64,000 bases of DNA from Tupaia tana (Eukaryota > Chordata > Mammalia > Scandentia > Tupaiidae). The notes beneath the pieces were generated by a model. That model searched no databases and had not been told where the DNA came from. It was given only the letters and a program-made list of their open reading frames with translations. The stretch spans positions 86,564,139 to 86,628,138 of the forward strand of contig JAKSZU010000009.1 in NCBI GenBank assembly GCA_026018925.1. The letters run 5' to 3'. Shown here in pieces: positions 1 through 12,571 of the stretch (the stretch's first letter is position 1; the number at the start of each line of letters is the position of its first letter). Position numbers and translations under genes: made by a program.

Positions 1-800
1 GTACAGGTTCTGCCATAGCCAAAAGGGACAGGTCATGCTTGCTCAAAGCATTCCCCCTCATCCTCAGGTCTCTCTTCGAACATGTCCCTACATCATCTCA
101 TTGCCTTCTGGCCTTCATAATTTCTAGTGAGAAATCAGTTGATAATCTGACTGAGAACTCTTGCATATAATTAATTGCTTTTCTCTTGTCATTTTCAAGT
201 CTGTCTTTGTTTTTGCCCTTTTGATAGTTTGATTATGATGTGCACAATTGTGGATCCTTTTGAGTTTTATTGTATTTCAATTACGTTGGTCTTCTTGGAT
301 ATTTAATGTTTTTCATCAAACTTGAGAAATTTTTCACCATTATTTTTTCAATTGTTTCTTTCTGTCTCTTTTTATTCTCTTCTTCTGGATTCTCATTTTG
401 TGCATGTTAGTATGCTTAATGGTGCCCCACAGGTCTCTGAGACTATTTATTTTTCTTCTTTTTCTCCTGCTTTTCCTCAAACTGGATAATCGCAATTAAT
501 CTATCTTCAAGTTTATGAATTGTTTTTTATGTCTGCTAAGACTTGTTATTGAAACCCTGTATTTAATTTTTATAATTTTAACTGTATTTAACTGTATTCT
601 TTTACTCCAGAATTTCTGTCTCATCTTTTATAATTTTATGTCTTTATATTCTATTTCTGACAAGAAATTGTTTTCACACCTTTATTTCTTTAGACATGAT
701 TTCTTTCGGATATAATTTAAGTAATTGATGCAAATATTTTGGTTTTTCAGACATCTGAGTTTCCTTGGGGGCAGTTTCTATTGACTGCTTTTTTGAAAAA
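1..800 (-). mobile_element. Old L1 fragment, ORF1/5' region, antisense
   Basis: The + strand reads as the complement of the ORF1 part of an ancient mammalian L1: pyrimidine-rich text with recognisable stretches such as the one around 220-330 and the 'gtgccccacaggtctctgag' block at 422. No reading frame survives. It is truncated by the window start and ends near a SINE tail. Identification is from remembered L1M-type consensus, so the subfamily is not assigned. Confidence 0.6.
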
Positions 801-827
801 ATAAGTATTATTTACCTAATTTTATTT

Positions 828-996
828 ATTTACTTATGTATTTATTTATTATTTAATTTGCTATAGGCCATGTGTGTTCACCAGAGAGAGAGAGAGAGAG
901 GTAATGTGAGAAAGCAAGCCACCAGGTCCAGGACTAAAACTGTAGTGAGACATGTGGGAGTCCACCACCTTAACCACCATGCCACATGCTAGTCCC
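828..996 (-). mobile_element. tRNA-derived SINE, short subtype
   Basis: On the minus strand it starts GGGACTAGCATGTGGCATGG, a diverged tRNA-like head with the GGT-tCAG-CCC type B box region, then a GA-rich stretch and an A/T-rich tail. It lacks the central GC-rich block of the long subtype, so it is about 160 bp. Confidence 0.8.
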
Positions 997-1143
997 AACT
1001 GCTCTTTACTCCTATGTACAGAACATACTTTCCTGTTTCTTTTCCTGTCTGATAATATTTTGTTGAAAATTGGTAATTCTAAATATAATGTGATGACTTA
1101 ACAAATAATATTCTAGGGACAAGACTTAACAAATAACATTCAA

Positions 1144-1404
1144 GGGACTAGCAGACGGTGTAATGGTTATGTCGCTGGACTACCACGTAGTCAACTGCTG
1201 TTCGAGTCCCGGACCCAGCAGTTTAAAGCTCATGCCAGGCATGTATGTGTGTATGCCCAAAGTCCTGAGAGGAAAATGGAGGAGAAGGGACTGTGGTGTG
1301 GCCATACCCCCTGGGGGTGATTTCTCACTTTCTGCCTCTCTGTTTCTCTCTGTCTCTCTGGCTAGTGCACATGCCCTATAGAAAATATCTGTCTCTAAAA
1401 AAAA
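1144..1404 (+). mobile_element. tRNA-derived SINE, long subtype
   Basis: Order of parts: tRNA-like head (1144-1222) with B box 'gttcgagtccc' at 1200; central block with 'gagaggaaaatggaggagaagggactg'; CT-rich tract (1318-1362); the tail 'cctatagaaaatatctgtctc'; then A8. The same order recurs in all long copies of the window. Confidence 0.9.
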
Positions 1405-1433
1405 TCACATTCTCCATCTCAGAAGGTTTTTTT

Positions 1434-1700
1434 GGGAGCAGCAGTTAGCATAATGGCTATGTTGCTTTGCTGGACTCCCATGTAGCTGACCGCGGTTGAA
1501 GTCCCAGACCCGGTGGCTTAAACTCACACCGGGTGCATGTGTGTGCATGCCCAAGATCCCGAGAGGAGAATGGAGAAGGGATTGCGGCATGGCTATCCTA
1601 CCTGGGGGGTGATTTCTTGCTTTCTGTCTCTCTGTCTCTCTCTGTCTTTCTGGCGAGCGCACACACCCTATAGCAAGAACCTCTCCAAAAAAAAAAAAAA
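1434..1700 (+). mobile_element. tRNA-derived SINE, long subtype
   Basis: Head at 1434 (GGGAGCAGCAGTTAGCATAATGG), B box degraded to 'gttgaagtccc', CT tract 1616-1650, tail 'cctatagcaagaacctctcc' and a pure A14 run to 1700. It lies 30 bp from the previous SINE in the same orientation. Confidence 0.92.
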
Positions 1701-3450
1701 GTTTTGTTGTTGTTGCTGTTTGTAGTAATAGTTGTTTTCAGTTTAGTGACTTTTATGATCTAACATTTGAAGTTTGTATCCATTCTCTCTTTTGGTTAGC
1801 TTAATGGTTGACTAATGATAAGAAAAGTATTTCCTTAAACACCTTGAATCCATAAGTCTCCCAGTCTTTGTTGAGGAGCTACATGTGTTTGTTGGTCAGT
1901 TTTTAATGTTCTGACAAGCAGGTTATTGCTTAGCCTTTGCTTTCACTTGCTGCTTTCACAGAGCTTCAGTGTTAGCTAGAGATGAGAGATTAGTCTTCTT
2001 AGGTCATTCATGAGCATGTACACAGCTCTCTCTACGTGTATGTTCTACATCCCAAGAAATGTGTCAGAGCTTTTCAAAGGCCTCAGTGCACATCCCATTC
2101 CACAGATTTTTCTTGTAAGGTTTTGGTCAATTTGTAGTTTACTCCCTATTATTTCCACCTCAGGTAGCTATGATACTAAGCAATTGCCAGAAACTGTTTT
2201 TGATAAATGCCTCTGGGAAACAGACTGTTCACACTAAGTGAGTTCTGAGTCAGGTCAAATAAAGACATCCTTTCATGTAGGATATTCCAGAAAAAAGTTG
2301 AGAATTATATGGGAATTGGACTTTGGAGGAGTTTCAGATTTGTTCCCCCCCACCACCACCACCACCACCTGCCAGTTGCTGCTAGGCTGCAAGGTTTCAC
2401 TGTTTTCCAGACCACTATGGGTTAGAGAAGAGGGAAGTAGAAATAAGGCAAGTTAAGAAGCCACACTGTTTGTCCTTATTGCCAAGATACAGCCTTTTGA
2501 GGGGAACAGGGAAATAAACATTCCTTGAATTAGTGCAAGCATTTGGTTAATTTATAGAATTCTGAAGTTTTAAATTTTAATTTAATTTTTATTTTATATT
2601 TTGATATGTTTGCCCATGTTCTCACTGCTTTTATGGCAGAGAGGATTTTGGAGGTCCTTACTCCATTTTTACAGTGGTTACTTCCTTCCCCTTTGTTTTC
2701 TACATCACCTTGTTCTTGACACTTCCAAGTCATTCTGAGCTGTCTGGGGAAGAGTGGCATAAACATTGATGAGGGACAAAAACAATTCCAAACTATTTCT
2801 GGCATGTTTCGTGAATTGCTTTTTTGGCTCTGAATAACATTTTTCCTATGTGACTATTTTACAAGGTTGCTTATGATCTAGAGCTCTGACCAGGAGTATA
2901 GTTTCTAGCTGGGGTACATTTTGTGCTCCCCTATCTTAAAGTCATTTTTTAACTTGAGTTTATATACCACCAGGATGCAACACAGCACCCATTTTGGTTT
3001 TCTGGGAGGATAGGGCAAAATAAGTTGCAAGTATTCAGATAGACAGTTCAAATGACCCTTGGTGTGATCTTAATTCTGCAGGGGGAGATTTTTGTGGGTC
3101 AGGGCTTTGGATGGCTTAATGGATTTTCTCAAGTCTCACACAATTGCAATCAATGTGTCTGCTGGAGCTGCAGTCCCATTTGAACCTGAGAGCCTCCTTA
3201 AAACTCTTGGGTTGTTGACAGAATTTATTTCCTTGTAGTTGTATAATTGAAATCTCTGTCTTTTCTTTTCTGTATGTATTTTAGTAACTTTATTGAAAGG
3301 TATATCTCTTAGTACCAAAACCACAACCACCTAATGGTGGTTGGTTACATTATCTTTACCAACTCAAAACTAACACTGATGTATTCAAAATATTGAAATG
3401 TATTAAGTTTTTAGGAAAACTGAAAATTTACCCATAAAACAGGGTTTAGA
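1701..3450. other. Interval without gene; possibly decayed L1 5' region
   Basis: No coding region is supported. Parts of 1720-2290 resemble the complement of ancient L1 5' sequence, but this is from memory and weak. A short CCA run lies at 2351-2370. The rest is unrecognised unique sequence. Confidence 0.3.
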
Positions 3451-3606
3451 GGGGCCAGCAGGTGGCATGGTAGTTAAGATACTTGACTTCCACAGGGCTG
3501 ACTGTGGCTCAAGTCCTGAACCAGATGACTTGCTTTCTTACTTTCCCTCTCTCTGGTGAATGCATGTTCTCTGAAGCAAAATTTTAAAAAAAATAATAAA
3601 TAAAAT
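3451..3606 (+). mobile_element. tRNA-derived SINE with the centre missing
   Basis: Head 'ggggccagcaggtggcatgg' at 3451 joins directly to the CT tract near 3530 and an A-rich tail. The usual central 100 bp is absent, either a deletion or the short subtype. Confidence 0.8.
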
Positions 3607-3938
3607 TACAGAAATAATATTTTTAAAAATCAGGCTTTATAAAAGTTAAGATATATTGTAGTTCTTTGGTTTATTTTTCAGTGCATGATTATCAACAACA
3701 TGTTGTCAAATTGGTTGCAGTTTCAGGCTACATATTGTATTAAGTAGCAGTGTACAACACTGCAGATCTCCTTGCATTCACTGATTGACATGGGGAATCT
3801 TGAACACCACTGCAGTGACCTTACAACTGTGAAGACACCTACTTACTTTTATTAAACTTTTGTTTTAATATAATAGGGATATTAGTGAAAGTATAATCTT
3901 TCTTTTAAACATAATTCTAAATAAGAAGTAATGGTATA
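3607..3938. other. AT-rich interval, nothing recognised
   Basis: No ORF, repeat or RNA gene is supported here. Confidence 0.4.
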
Positions 3939-4180
3939 GGGCAAGCAGGTGGCATAGTGGTTAAAGCACTGGGTTCCCACATGGCGGACCACAGTTTGAG
4001 TCCTGGATCCAGCAACTTAAAAATCATGCCAGGCACAAGTGCATGTGCCCAAAATTCCAAGAGAAGAAAGAAGAAGGAATTGCAGCACTGTGGCCTTCCC
4101 CCCAGAGGGTTATTTCTCCTTTTCCCTCTCTCTGTCTCTCTTAGGCAAAAACCTTAACACACACAACACACACACACAAA
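3939..4180 (+). mobile_element. tRNA-derived SINE, old long copy
   Basis: Head 'gggcaagcaggtggcatagtgg', diverged B box 'gtttgagtcct', CT tract at 4110-4140 and a tail that has become a CA-rich repeat (4157-4180). Confidence 0.85.
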
Positions 4181-4330
4181 GAGCAGAGCCAGTAATGTCA
4201 GTCTTTAATAAAAAACACCTTGAGTGTTAAATCTAGCCTCTACTTACTTTAGCAGGGTAAAGCAAGTTTTCAGAGTGATCTTTTATTTTTAAAACTAACA
4301 TCATTTCTTTACATTTTATTTATTATTACT

Positions 4331-4477
4331 AATTTTTTTTAAGTTTGCTATAGGACATGTGTGCTCATGAGAAAGAGAGAAAATGAGAAAGCAAGACACC
4401 AGGTCTAGATAGAACTTGCACTGTAGTCGGCCATGTGGGAGTCTGTCACCCTAACAACATGCTACCTCTTGGCCCCC
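4331..4477 (-). mobile_element. tRNA-derived SINE, short subtype
   Basis: Minus-strand head at 4477 (GGGGGCCAAGAGGTAGCATG), GA-rich middle at 4370-4400 and T-rich + strand end near 4331. Same layout as the copy at 828-996. Confidence 0.75.
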
Positions 4478-5088
4478 AAAATTAATATTCTTGATGGAAT
4501 TAAATGGAATTAAATTGAGACAGTAGATTCTGTATAAAATTATTTTATCATGGTTATAAACATTACTTATTTTCTACAAAATAAAATTAAGATAACTTAA
4601 TTAATATGCCAAACTCATTAGGTCTGTAGTTTTGCTTTATATAAAATATCCTCAAGTCTAAATATAATTCCCATATAGCAAAAGAAGCCACATCTCTGAA
4701 TTATCTATTACTTGCATTGCAGGTGCCAAGAAGCCATCCATGCTACCCGAAAACCTTAATATGCTTTCAAAGTGCATTTGTGAAATATTAGTTTTGCTGT
4801 AAACCTCATCATTTAAATTTTAAAATTTAAATTAAGTAGGTTACCGTTTTTGATACAACATTCTGATCTAATATAGAAAGTCAGATCAATGTTTGAAATG
4901 AAGATTCACAGTTTACTTTCCCTGATCTGTCATTAATGACATTTATGCTTTCAGCTTTGATTTAGATGCTTCACAGATGAATTCAAACTTAATTCAAACA
5001 TAATTTTACTATAGCCTTAATACTAATCAGGCAGTTTTCCCAAGTCTGAGATTATCATGCAAATTCAGTTGTGATATTTTGAGGCTTC
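4478..5088. other. AT-rich unique interval
   Basis: No gene or repeat family was recognised. Confidence 0.4.
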
Positions 5089-5099
5089 ATAGTTTAAAT

Positions 5100-5364
5100 A
5101 TCTCTCTCTCTCTCTCTCTTGGAGAGGTTTTTGCTATAGGGCACGTGCATTTGCCAGGAAGACAGAGAGAGACAGAAAGCAAGAAATCACCCTCCAGGGG
5201 GGATGGCCACGCTGCAATCCCTTCTCCCTCATTCTCCTCTCGGGATCTTGAGCACACAAGCACACGCACCCAGCATGAGTTTAAGCCACCGGGTCCGGGA
5301 CTCGAACCGCAGTCGACTACGTGGGAGTCCAGCGACATAGCCATTATATTAACTGCTGGTCCCA
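5100..5364 (-). mobile_element. tRNA-derived SINE with 11-bp target duplication
   Basis: Flanked by ATAGTTTAAAT at 5089-5099 and 5365-5375, an exact direct repeat marking the insertion. Its tail is a CT dinucleotide run on the + strand (5101-5120), which shows the A tail can be replaced by a simple repeat. Head, B box and central block are well kept. Confidence 0.93.
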
Positions 5365-6246
5365 ATAGTTTAAATCTCTTACAACACTGGAATTCATAGC
5401 TCAAGATTAAGAAGAAAAGTTTCAGAGAAGTTTTTTATTGCTGCAATAACTCTACTGAAATAAACAACAACAAAAAATCCCCAATTTATCAGAAGTCTGC
5501 CTAAATACTACTGTTAAAAGTAAACTGTTCATACCTAAAACTCATACTCCTATGCAGATGTGCTAAAAGTTAACATTTAGTTTTAAGGAGAAAAAGATGA
5601 CCCAGTGTAAGTTAAGAAATTTAGATGGCAAGAATGTATATTATATATGCAGTGACTAGGTTTAATTTTTATTTATTTATTTACTTGTTTATTAATTTTT
5701 TATTATTACTTTCGTTTAATCACCATACATCTTTACAGTGTATGACATGGCTTATCCCAGCACAAATACACTGCATTATCAGTCAAAACAAAGAAATTAT
5801 CATATACATTATTGTCAGCAAATAACTTTTCATTTTTTGTGTCAATTATACATACATTTTTTTCTCCTTGTTCACCTCCCTCCCTCATCGTATTACCCAA
5901 CCCCAAATTACCCCTAACCTTACCATCTCTAGTATCTAGTTGCCCTCTCTTCTACTATACCTTCCAATCTTTCAGTTTCTGCTATAGAGCACAGACATTT
6001 GGTATATGTTGAGTGACAACATACAAAGTCTATCTTTCATAACTTTCACTTAGCTTCACTTATCATTGTCTTCCATATTCATCCACATAGTATCAATAAT
6101 GTCAGGGTCTCATTGCTTTTAATAGCAGAGTAGTATTCCACAGAATACATATGCCACATTTTTCAATCCAATCATCTATTTTTGGACATTTGGGTTGATT
6201 CTATACCTCAGCAATTATAAATAACAGTGAGATAAACATGGATTTA

Positions 6247-6531
6247 GGGACCAGCAGTTAGTGTAATGGCTATGTCGCTGGACTCCCATGTAGTTGACCG
6301 CGGTTTGAGTCCCGGACCCGGTGGCTTAAAACTCACGCCGGGCACGTGTGCGTGTGTGCCCAAGATCCCGAGAGGAGAATGGAGGAGAAGGGATTGCAGC
6401 GTGGCCATCCCCCCTGGGGGGTGATTTCTCGCTTTCTGTCTCTCTGTCTCTCTCTGTCTGTCTGGCGAGTGCACACGCACTATAGCAAAAACCTCTCCAA
6501 AAAATAAAAATTAAAATTAAAATTAAAAAAA
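6247..6531 (+). mobile_element. tRNA-derived SINE with 9-bp target duplication
   Basis: ATGGATTTA occurs at 6238-6246 and 6532-6540. Well-kept head, B box 'gtttgagtcccgg' and central block; the tail is an AAAATT-type repeat. Inserted into the L1 ORF2 relic. Confidence 0.95.
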
Positions 6532-7560
6532 ATGGATTTACACCTGTTTTTCTGACTGAGGATTTTCCCTTCCTTTGAGTAAATACCTAAGAGTGGAATT
6601 ACTGGATTGCATGGTAATTCTATTTGTAGATTTCTGAGGAATCTCCATATTATTCTCTATAATGATTGCACTAATTTACATTCCCACCAACAGTATAGGA
6701 GATTTCTCTTCCTGTCACAGCCTTGTTACCACTTATCATTTGTTTTTTTTTAATTTTAGCTATTATGACTGGAGTTAAATGGTATCTCATTGTGATTTTG
6801 ATTTACATTTCCATTATGATAAGAGATTCCAAGCATGTTTTTATATGCTTCTTGGCCATTTGTATGTCTTCTTGGAGAGATTTTTGTTCAGCTCATTTTT
6901 CAATATTTAATTGGACTTTTTTATGGTTAAGCTGCTTGAGTTCTCTGTATATTCTGGTTGTCAGTTCTTTACCTGAGGTGTAGTTTGCAAATAGATTCCC
7001 CCACTCTGAAAGTTGTCTCCTCATTGTAATTATTGTTTCTTCTGCTATCCAGAAACTTCTCATACTAATGTAGTACCATTTGTCTATTTTTGGTACTATT
7101 GCCTGTGCTTTGGAGATCTTTAAGCTGTCTTTGCCTACTCCAAGGTCTCCAAGAGTTTTTCCCCAGTAGTTTTATTGTTTGAGGTTTTATGTTTAGATTC
7201 TCAATTGATTTTGAGTTGATTTTTGTTAGTAGTGAGAATAAGGGCCCAGTTTCATTCTTCTACAAGTGGATATCCAATTGTCCCAGCACCATTTGTTGAA
7301 GAGATTTTCTTTTTCCCACTGTATTGTCTTGTGTCCTTTGTCAAAGATCAGTAAGATGTATGTTTTGGGGTTAATTTGGAGTTTCTCTATTCTGTTCTAT
7401 TGGTCTACCTGCCTGTTTTTTGTGCCAATACTGTACTGTTTTAATTATCACAGCTTTATAATATGTTTTGAGGTCAGGAAGTGAAATACCTCCTACATCA
7501 TTCCCCTTGCACAGTATTGCTTTGGTAATATGGGGACTTTAATTATTACAGACAATTCTT

Positions 7561-7815
7561 TTTTTTCTTGGAGAGGTTTTTGCTATAGGGCATGTGCACT
7601 CACAAGAAAGACAGAGAGAGACAGAAACACAAAAAGTGAGAAATCACCCCTTGGGGTATGGCCATGCTGCAATCCCTTCTCCTCCATTCTCTCATTATCT
7701 TGGGCATGCATGCACATGCACCCAGAGTGAGTTTAAGCCACCAGATCTGGGACTCGAATTGCAGTCGACTACATTGGAGTCCAGTGACATAGCCATTAAG
7801 TCAACTGCTGGTCCC
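7561..7815 (-). mobile_element. tRNA-derived SINE, long subtype
   Basis: Minus-strand head at 7815 (GGGACCAGCAGTTGACTTAATGG). L1 text resumes at 7816. Moderately diverged. Confidence 0.9.
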
Positions 7816-9022
7816 ATTCAAAATACATTTTATTATTGTTTTCTTTATGTGAAGAATATCACTGGTAGTCTGATTGAAATTGCTTTGAATTTGTAGATTA
7901 ATCTGAGTAGGACTGACATCTTGATTATATTAATTCTTCTAATCCAGGAACATGGGATGTTTTCCCACTGTTTTCTATCATTTTTAATTCCTATATCAAA
8001 TATTTCATGGTTTTTCCTGTAGGGGTCTTTGACATCTTTGGTAAGGTTTATTTCTAGACATCTTATTGTTTTTGTGGTTCTTATAAATTAGATTGTTTTC
8101 TTCAATTCTATCTAAGTTTGTCCATTGCTGGTGTATAAAAATGCTGTAGATTTTTGTATGTTGATTTTGTGTTCTATCACTTTACTGTATTCATTTATTA
8201 CTTCCAGGAGGATTTTTTGGTTTTTGGTTTTTGTTTAATTTTTTTCTTAACGTGTGAATTTGTTTGGAATTTCTATGTACAGAATCATATCATCCGCAAA
8301 TAGAGATAATTTCACTTCCTTTTTTTATATGATTGCCTTTTATTTCATTCTCTTGTCTGATTGCATTGGCTAGAACTTCCAGTACTGTTAAAAAGTAGTG
8401 GAGAAGGGGGCAGCCTTGTCTTGTTCCATTCACTATGATGTTAGCAATGGATTTATCATAGGTGGCTTTTATTGTATTGAGGAATTCCCTTCTATGCTAA
8501 TTTTGCTGAGAGTCTTATTCTTGAAGGAATGTTGTATTGTATCAAATGCTTGTATTGATCAATTGATATGATTCATATGATCATGTGGGTTTTTTAATTT
8601 GATTTTATTATTATTATTATTTTAATACATATAATACATTTGATTGATGATATGGTTTTTATCTTTCCTTTTGTTAATGTGATGTATTTCATTTTTTGAA
8701 CCATTCTTGAAACCCTGGAATAAAGCCTACTTGGTTATGGTGTATAATCTTTTTAATGTGTTGTTGAATGAAATTTGCTAGTATCTTGTTGAAAATTTTT
8801 GCATCTATAATCATCAGAGCTATTGGCCTTAAGGTTTCTTTTTTTGTTATTTCTTTGTCTGGCTTTCAAATTAGAATGATGGAGTCTTCTTATAATGAAT
8901 TTGGGAGGGTTCTTCCCTTTTGAATCTTGGGAAATAGTTTAAGAAAAATTGTGTTTAGCTCTTCTTTACAGGTTTTTCAGAATTTAGAAGTAAAACCATC
9001 TGCACCTGGGTTCTTCTTTATT

Positions 9023-11686
9023 TCCTTTCTTTTTTTTAATTTAAATTTATTTATTTGCATTCATTCACTGTACATAATTACAGCATACAAAATGAGATTT
9101 TCCATCCAGGGTACACTGTATATTGTCTCAATCAAGCACATCAACAAACATGTTACTGTCAGCAAATAATTTTCCATTTCTTGTTTTCTGTATGTTTTGC
9201 TTTTTTTCCCCCCATCCTTGATTCCCTATCTCTTACCCTCTGCCATCTCCCACTTTCCTCCCACACTGTCTCTGGTATCTATGTTTGCTTTCTATACTTC
9301 CCCCCCCCCCCCACATTTTATTGAATTACTAAAGACCTTAATTAATCTAAATATTTTCATAGCAAACACAGCTGATATATACATTTCCATGAACATAAGT
9401 CTAACTTTACGCATCCTATAAAGTAGCACCTAGCTGGGGCTATATATCTTACTGCATTCATTGAATAGATATTTTTTATGAAACTTTTTTTGTAACTTAA
9501 TTTACATTCTTTCCCTAAGCATCATCACAGCATAAAAAATGTGATTTCCCATCCAGAATATATTGCATAGTGACTTAATCATGCATATTATTATAAAAAA
9601 ATTTCCATTTTTAGTTCCTAGAATTATTTTTACCCCTCTTTCTGACCCTCTGTCCTTTCACACCCTCTTCTCACTATCTCTGGTGTCTACAATTGTCTTC
9701 AATTCTTTTCCCACCCACATTGTATTGATCACACAATTTCTTACATAATCTAACTACTTTCAATGGTGAGTTCACTCGGTACTATTAAGAAAACCAGTTT
9801 TAACTTAACTCAAAGAAATGCCAAGGAACTTTGCTTAAAGCCAGGAAACAGGTTAGGATTCTGTTCAAATGGTAGGTGCATGAACCTATCAGTCTCATGT
9901 ACTTTTATCTTCTGTTCTGGTTCAATTTTCCTGATTAAATTCTGGGATATAATATTCAACTCCAGACTTGTCCCTACGATTAAGTTGGTCACTTTCTTAG
10001 TTTTTGAACTCTTATTTCCGTGTGTCTGTATTTAATTTTCCTGATATAGCACACCCTTGAGAACTTCTTGGAGATCTGGTCTGGTGCTGGTAAATTCTTT
10101 CAGGTTTTGTTTATCTGAGAATGTTCTTGTCTTTTCTTCCCACATGAAAGATAATCTTTCCAGGTACAGTATTCTTGGCTGAAATTGCTTCTCTCTTAAC
10201 ACTTTTAATATATTTTCCCATTCTTTCCTAGCTCGCACTGATTCCAATGAGAGATCTGCTGTTAGCCTGATGGGATGTCCTTTGTAGGTAACTTGATGTT
10301 TTTATCTTGCCAGTCTTAGTATCTTGTCTTTGTCTGTGGTTTTGGTCAACCTGGCTATAATGTGTCTTGGACAAGATCTTCTTGGGTTGATTCTCTTTGG
10401 GGTCCTTTGTATTTCTTGGGACTGGATCTTTGGATGCCTCTCTAGGTTTGGAAAGTTTTCTTGCAGGATTTCATGGAATAGATTATCAATGCCTTCATGG
10501 GTCTCTTCACCTTCTGGAATGCCAATTATCCGGATGTTTGGACGTTTGATGGTATCTAGTACTTCTCGTATATTATTCTCAAATTTGGGGGTCAGTTTCT
10601 CAGTCTTCGTGGTGGATTTTTCTAGGTCAGTCATTTTCTCTTCTACATCTGAGATTCTATTTTCTGAATGATCTAGTCTGCTTTTAATACTTTCAAGGGA
10701 GATTTTGACTTCCTGTATTATAGACTTCATCTCTAACAGTTTCGTTTGAGTCTTTTGTAAAGTGTGCAATTCCTCTTTTAGATCTTGCAAGAATTTCCTC
10801 ATCTCCTGGAACTCGTCAACCTCTTTCTCCTTTCTCTTTAGCAGTTCATTATCTCTCTTCTCTTACATCTCTGTTAGCTTCGACATTATGAATGCTCTAA
10901 ATTCCTTATCAGGCATTTCCATGATTTTCACCAAACTGCTTGTGGATGAAGAAGAGTTACTCTTTTCCCTTGGAGGAGAGATATTTTCTTGCTTTCCCAT
11001 ATTTCTTGTGATCCAGCAGTGATTTCTTGTCATCTGATGGATGATGTGTTTTTTTTTTTTTTTTTCAAATTCTTGAAGTTCAGTCTGAATGTTCAGGAGC
11101 AAGCAGACAGAGGTAATCTAGAATCTCTTTGCCATTCTGTTGTGATCGCTGGTGCAGCAGATTCAATAGATATTGAGGAATATTTTAACTCTATTAGTAT
11201 TTGGATGTTTAGCTACAGTGCCCTTAGATCCATCTAAAAACACATTAAATGGATATTGGAGAGTAGAGAGACAAGAAAAAGAAAAAGAAAAAGAAAAAAG
11301 AGAGAGAGAAACAACAACAAAAAGAGAAAAAAAGACAAAAAAAAATTGTTATTACTGTTTTTCTATTTTAAAAAAATCACAAAATAGAAAACCACATGGC
11401 TTGCAAGCGCACCGTGCAAAATACCTAGTTCACAGTAGCTGTTAGGAATCTTCCTCTGAAGGCCTGGCCTCTCCTGCCTGGGTGGGAGGACCAGAGAGGA
11501 TTATTAACAAGATAAAAGGTGGAGCTGAGAGCAAGAGAAAAACTTTACCATAAAAAAATGTAAAAAGGAAAAATTACAAAAAAAATGGGAAGGCAGAAGC
11601 AAGGAGAGACAGAGATGGAGACACAGAAACAGAGATAGAAAGTCGGGGTTGGGGGGGGGCTCCCTACCACACTAGCTTGTTTGCTG
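9023..11686 (-). mobile_element. Full-length ORF1-only LINE (HAL1-like), copy 1
   Basis: Direct repeats GGGTTCTTCTTTATT (9008-9022) and GGGTTCTTCATAATT (11687-11701) match 13 of 15 and align to uninterrupted L1 text at 42793, so this is a single insertion. In its own sense it has a 5' UTR (11686-11103), an ORF1 relic (11102-10032) and a 3' region of about 1 kb ending in an A tail (T run 9030-9038). No ORF2 is present and there is no room for one. The 5' UTR holds an A/G-rich tract at 11262-11345. The same structure recurs at 54885-57640 and 47388-49291. HAL1 elements are known half-L1 derivatives; assignment to that class is by structure. Confidence 0.85.
10032..11102 (-). pseudogene. ORF1 of ORF1-only LINE copy 1, broken
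   Basis: L1-type ORF1p relic: an RNA-binding trimer-forming chaperone in active elements. Readable pieces are 11102-10863 (N-terminal disordered part and start of the coiled coil), 10802-10302 (coiled coil and RRM, with IRIIGIPEGEE) and 10247-10032 (C-terminal domain to the stop, ending LQEVLKGVLYQEN). The frame is broken between the pieces, including a stop at about 10864 and another near 10300. Compared with the open copy at 56285-57286 it is close in sequence, so loss of coding is recent relative to the host L1. Confidence 0.85.
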
Positions 11687-11884
11687 GGGTTCTTCATAAT
11701 TGAGAGACTATTACTGATTCAATCTTGTTGCTTGTTATGAGTTTATTCAGACTTTTAATTTCTTCCTGATACAACCTTGGTAAGTTATATGTGTCCAGAA
11801 ATTTGTCCATCTCATTTTGTTTTTTTTTGTTTGTTTGTTGGTGTATAATTGCTCATAGTTTTCTCTGATGATAATTTGTATTTT

Positions 11885-12139
11885 TTGAGAGGTTTTTTGC
11901 TATAGAGCGCGTGCACTTGCCAGACAGACAGAGAGAGACAGAGAGACAGAAAGTGAGAAATCACCCCCCAGGGGAGATGGTCATGCCACAATCCCTTCTC
12001 CTCCATTCTCCTCTCAGGATCTTGGGCACGCACGCACACGCGCCCGGCGTGAGTTTTAAGCCACTGGGTCCGGGACACGAACCACGGTCAACTACGTGGC
12101 AGTCCAGTGACATAGCCATTACACTAACTGCTGGTTCCC
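11885..12139 (-). mobile_element. tRNA-derived SINE with exact 15-bp target duplication
   Basis: GATAATTTGTATTTT flanks it at 11870-11884 and 12140-12154. The head begins GGGAACCAGCAG on the minus strand. The body is close to the window consensus, so this is one of the younger copies. Confidence 0.95.
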
Positions 12140-12571
12140 GATAATTTGTATTTTCGTTATGTCTGTTGTAATAACATTTATTTCCCTTATGATTTGATTT
12201 ATCTAGTTCCTTTCTCTGTTCTTCTGGATTAAGGTAGCTAATGGTGTGTTTATTTTACTTATCTTCTCAAAGAACCAGCTTTTGATTTTGTTTATTTTCT
12301 GTATAGTTTCTTTTATTCTCTATTTCATTTATTTCTGCTTGAATCTTTATTATTTCTTTTCTCATGGAATTTTTTTTTCCAGTTCCCTGAGTTGTGTTGT
12401 TAGGTTTTTTATTTGCTACCTTTCTGATTTTTTCTTGTGCAGAACTAATTGTTATGAACTTCCCTCTTATGACTACTTTTGCTTTGTCCCATAGGTTATA
12501 AACACGTTTGTTTGTTTGTTACTATTGGTTTATATGAACTTTTATTTTGGTCTTAATTTCTTCTGTAGTTC

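Noticed and set aside
1163..1381. Frames rich in RQRETERQ or in PGPGGLKL..CVPKIPR, seen many times on both strands
   Set aside because: They are chance translations of the SINE body and recur at each SINE copy.
6247..6325. SINE heads as functional tRNA genes
   Set aside because: The B box is tRNA-like but the heads continue into a SINE body and tail, and no clean cloverleaf was found by eye.
10864..11102. Upstream ATG (11102) as the true ORF1 start of the ORF1-only family
   Set aside because: In the open copy the matching upstream part is not continuous with ORF1, and the start at 57286 is preferred.
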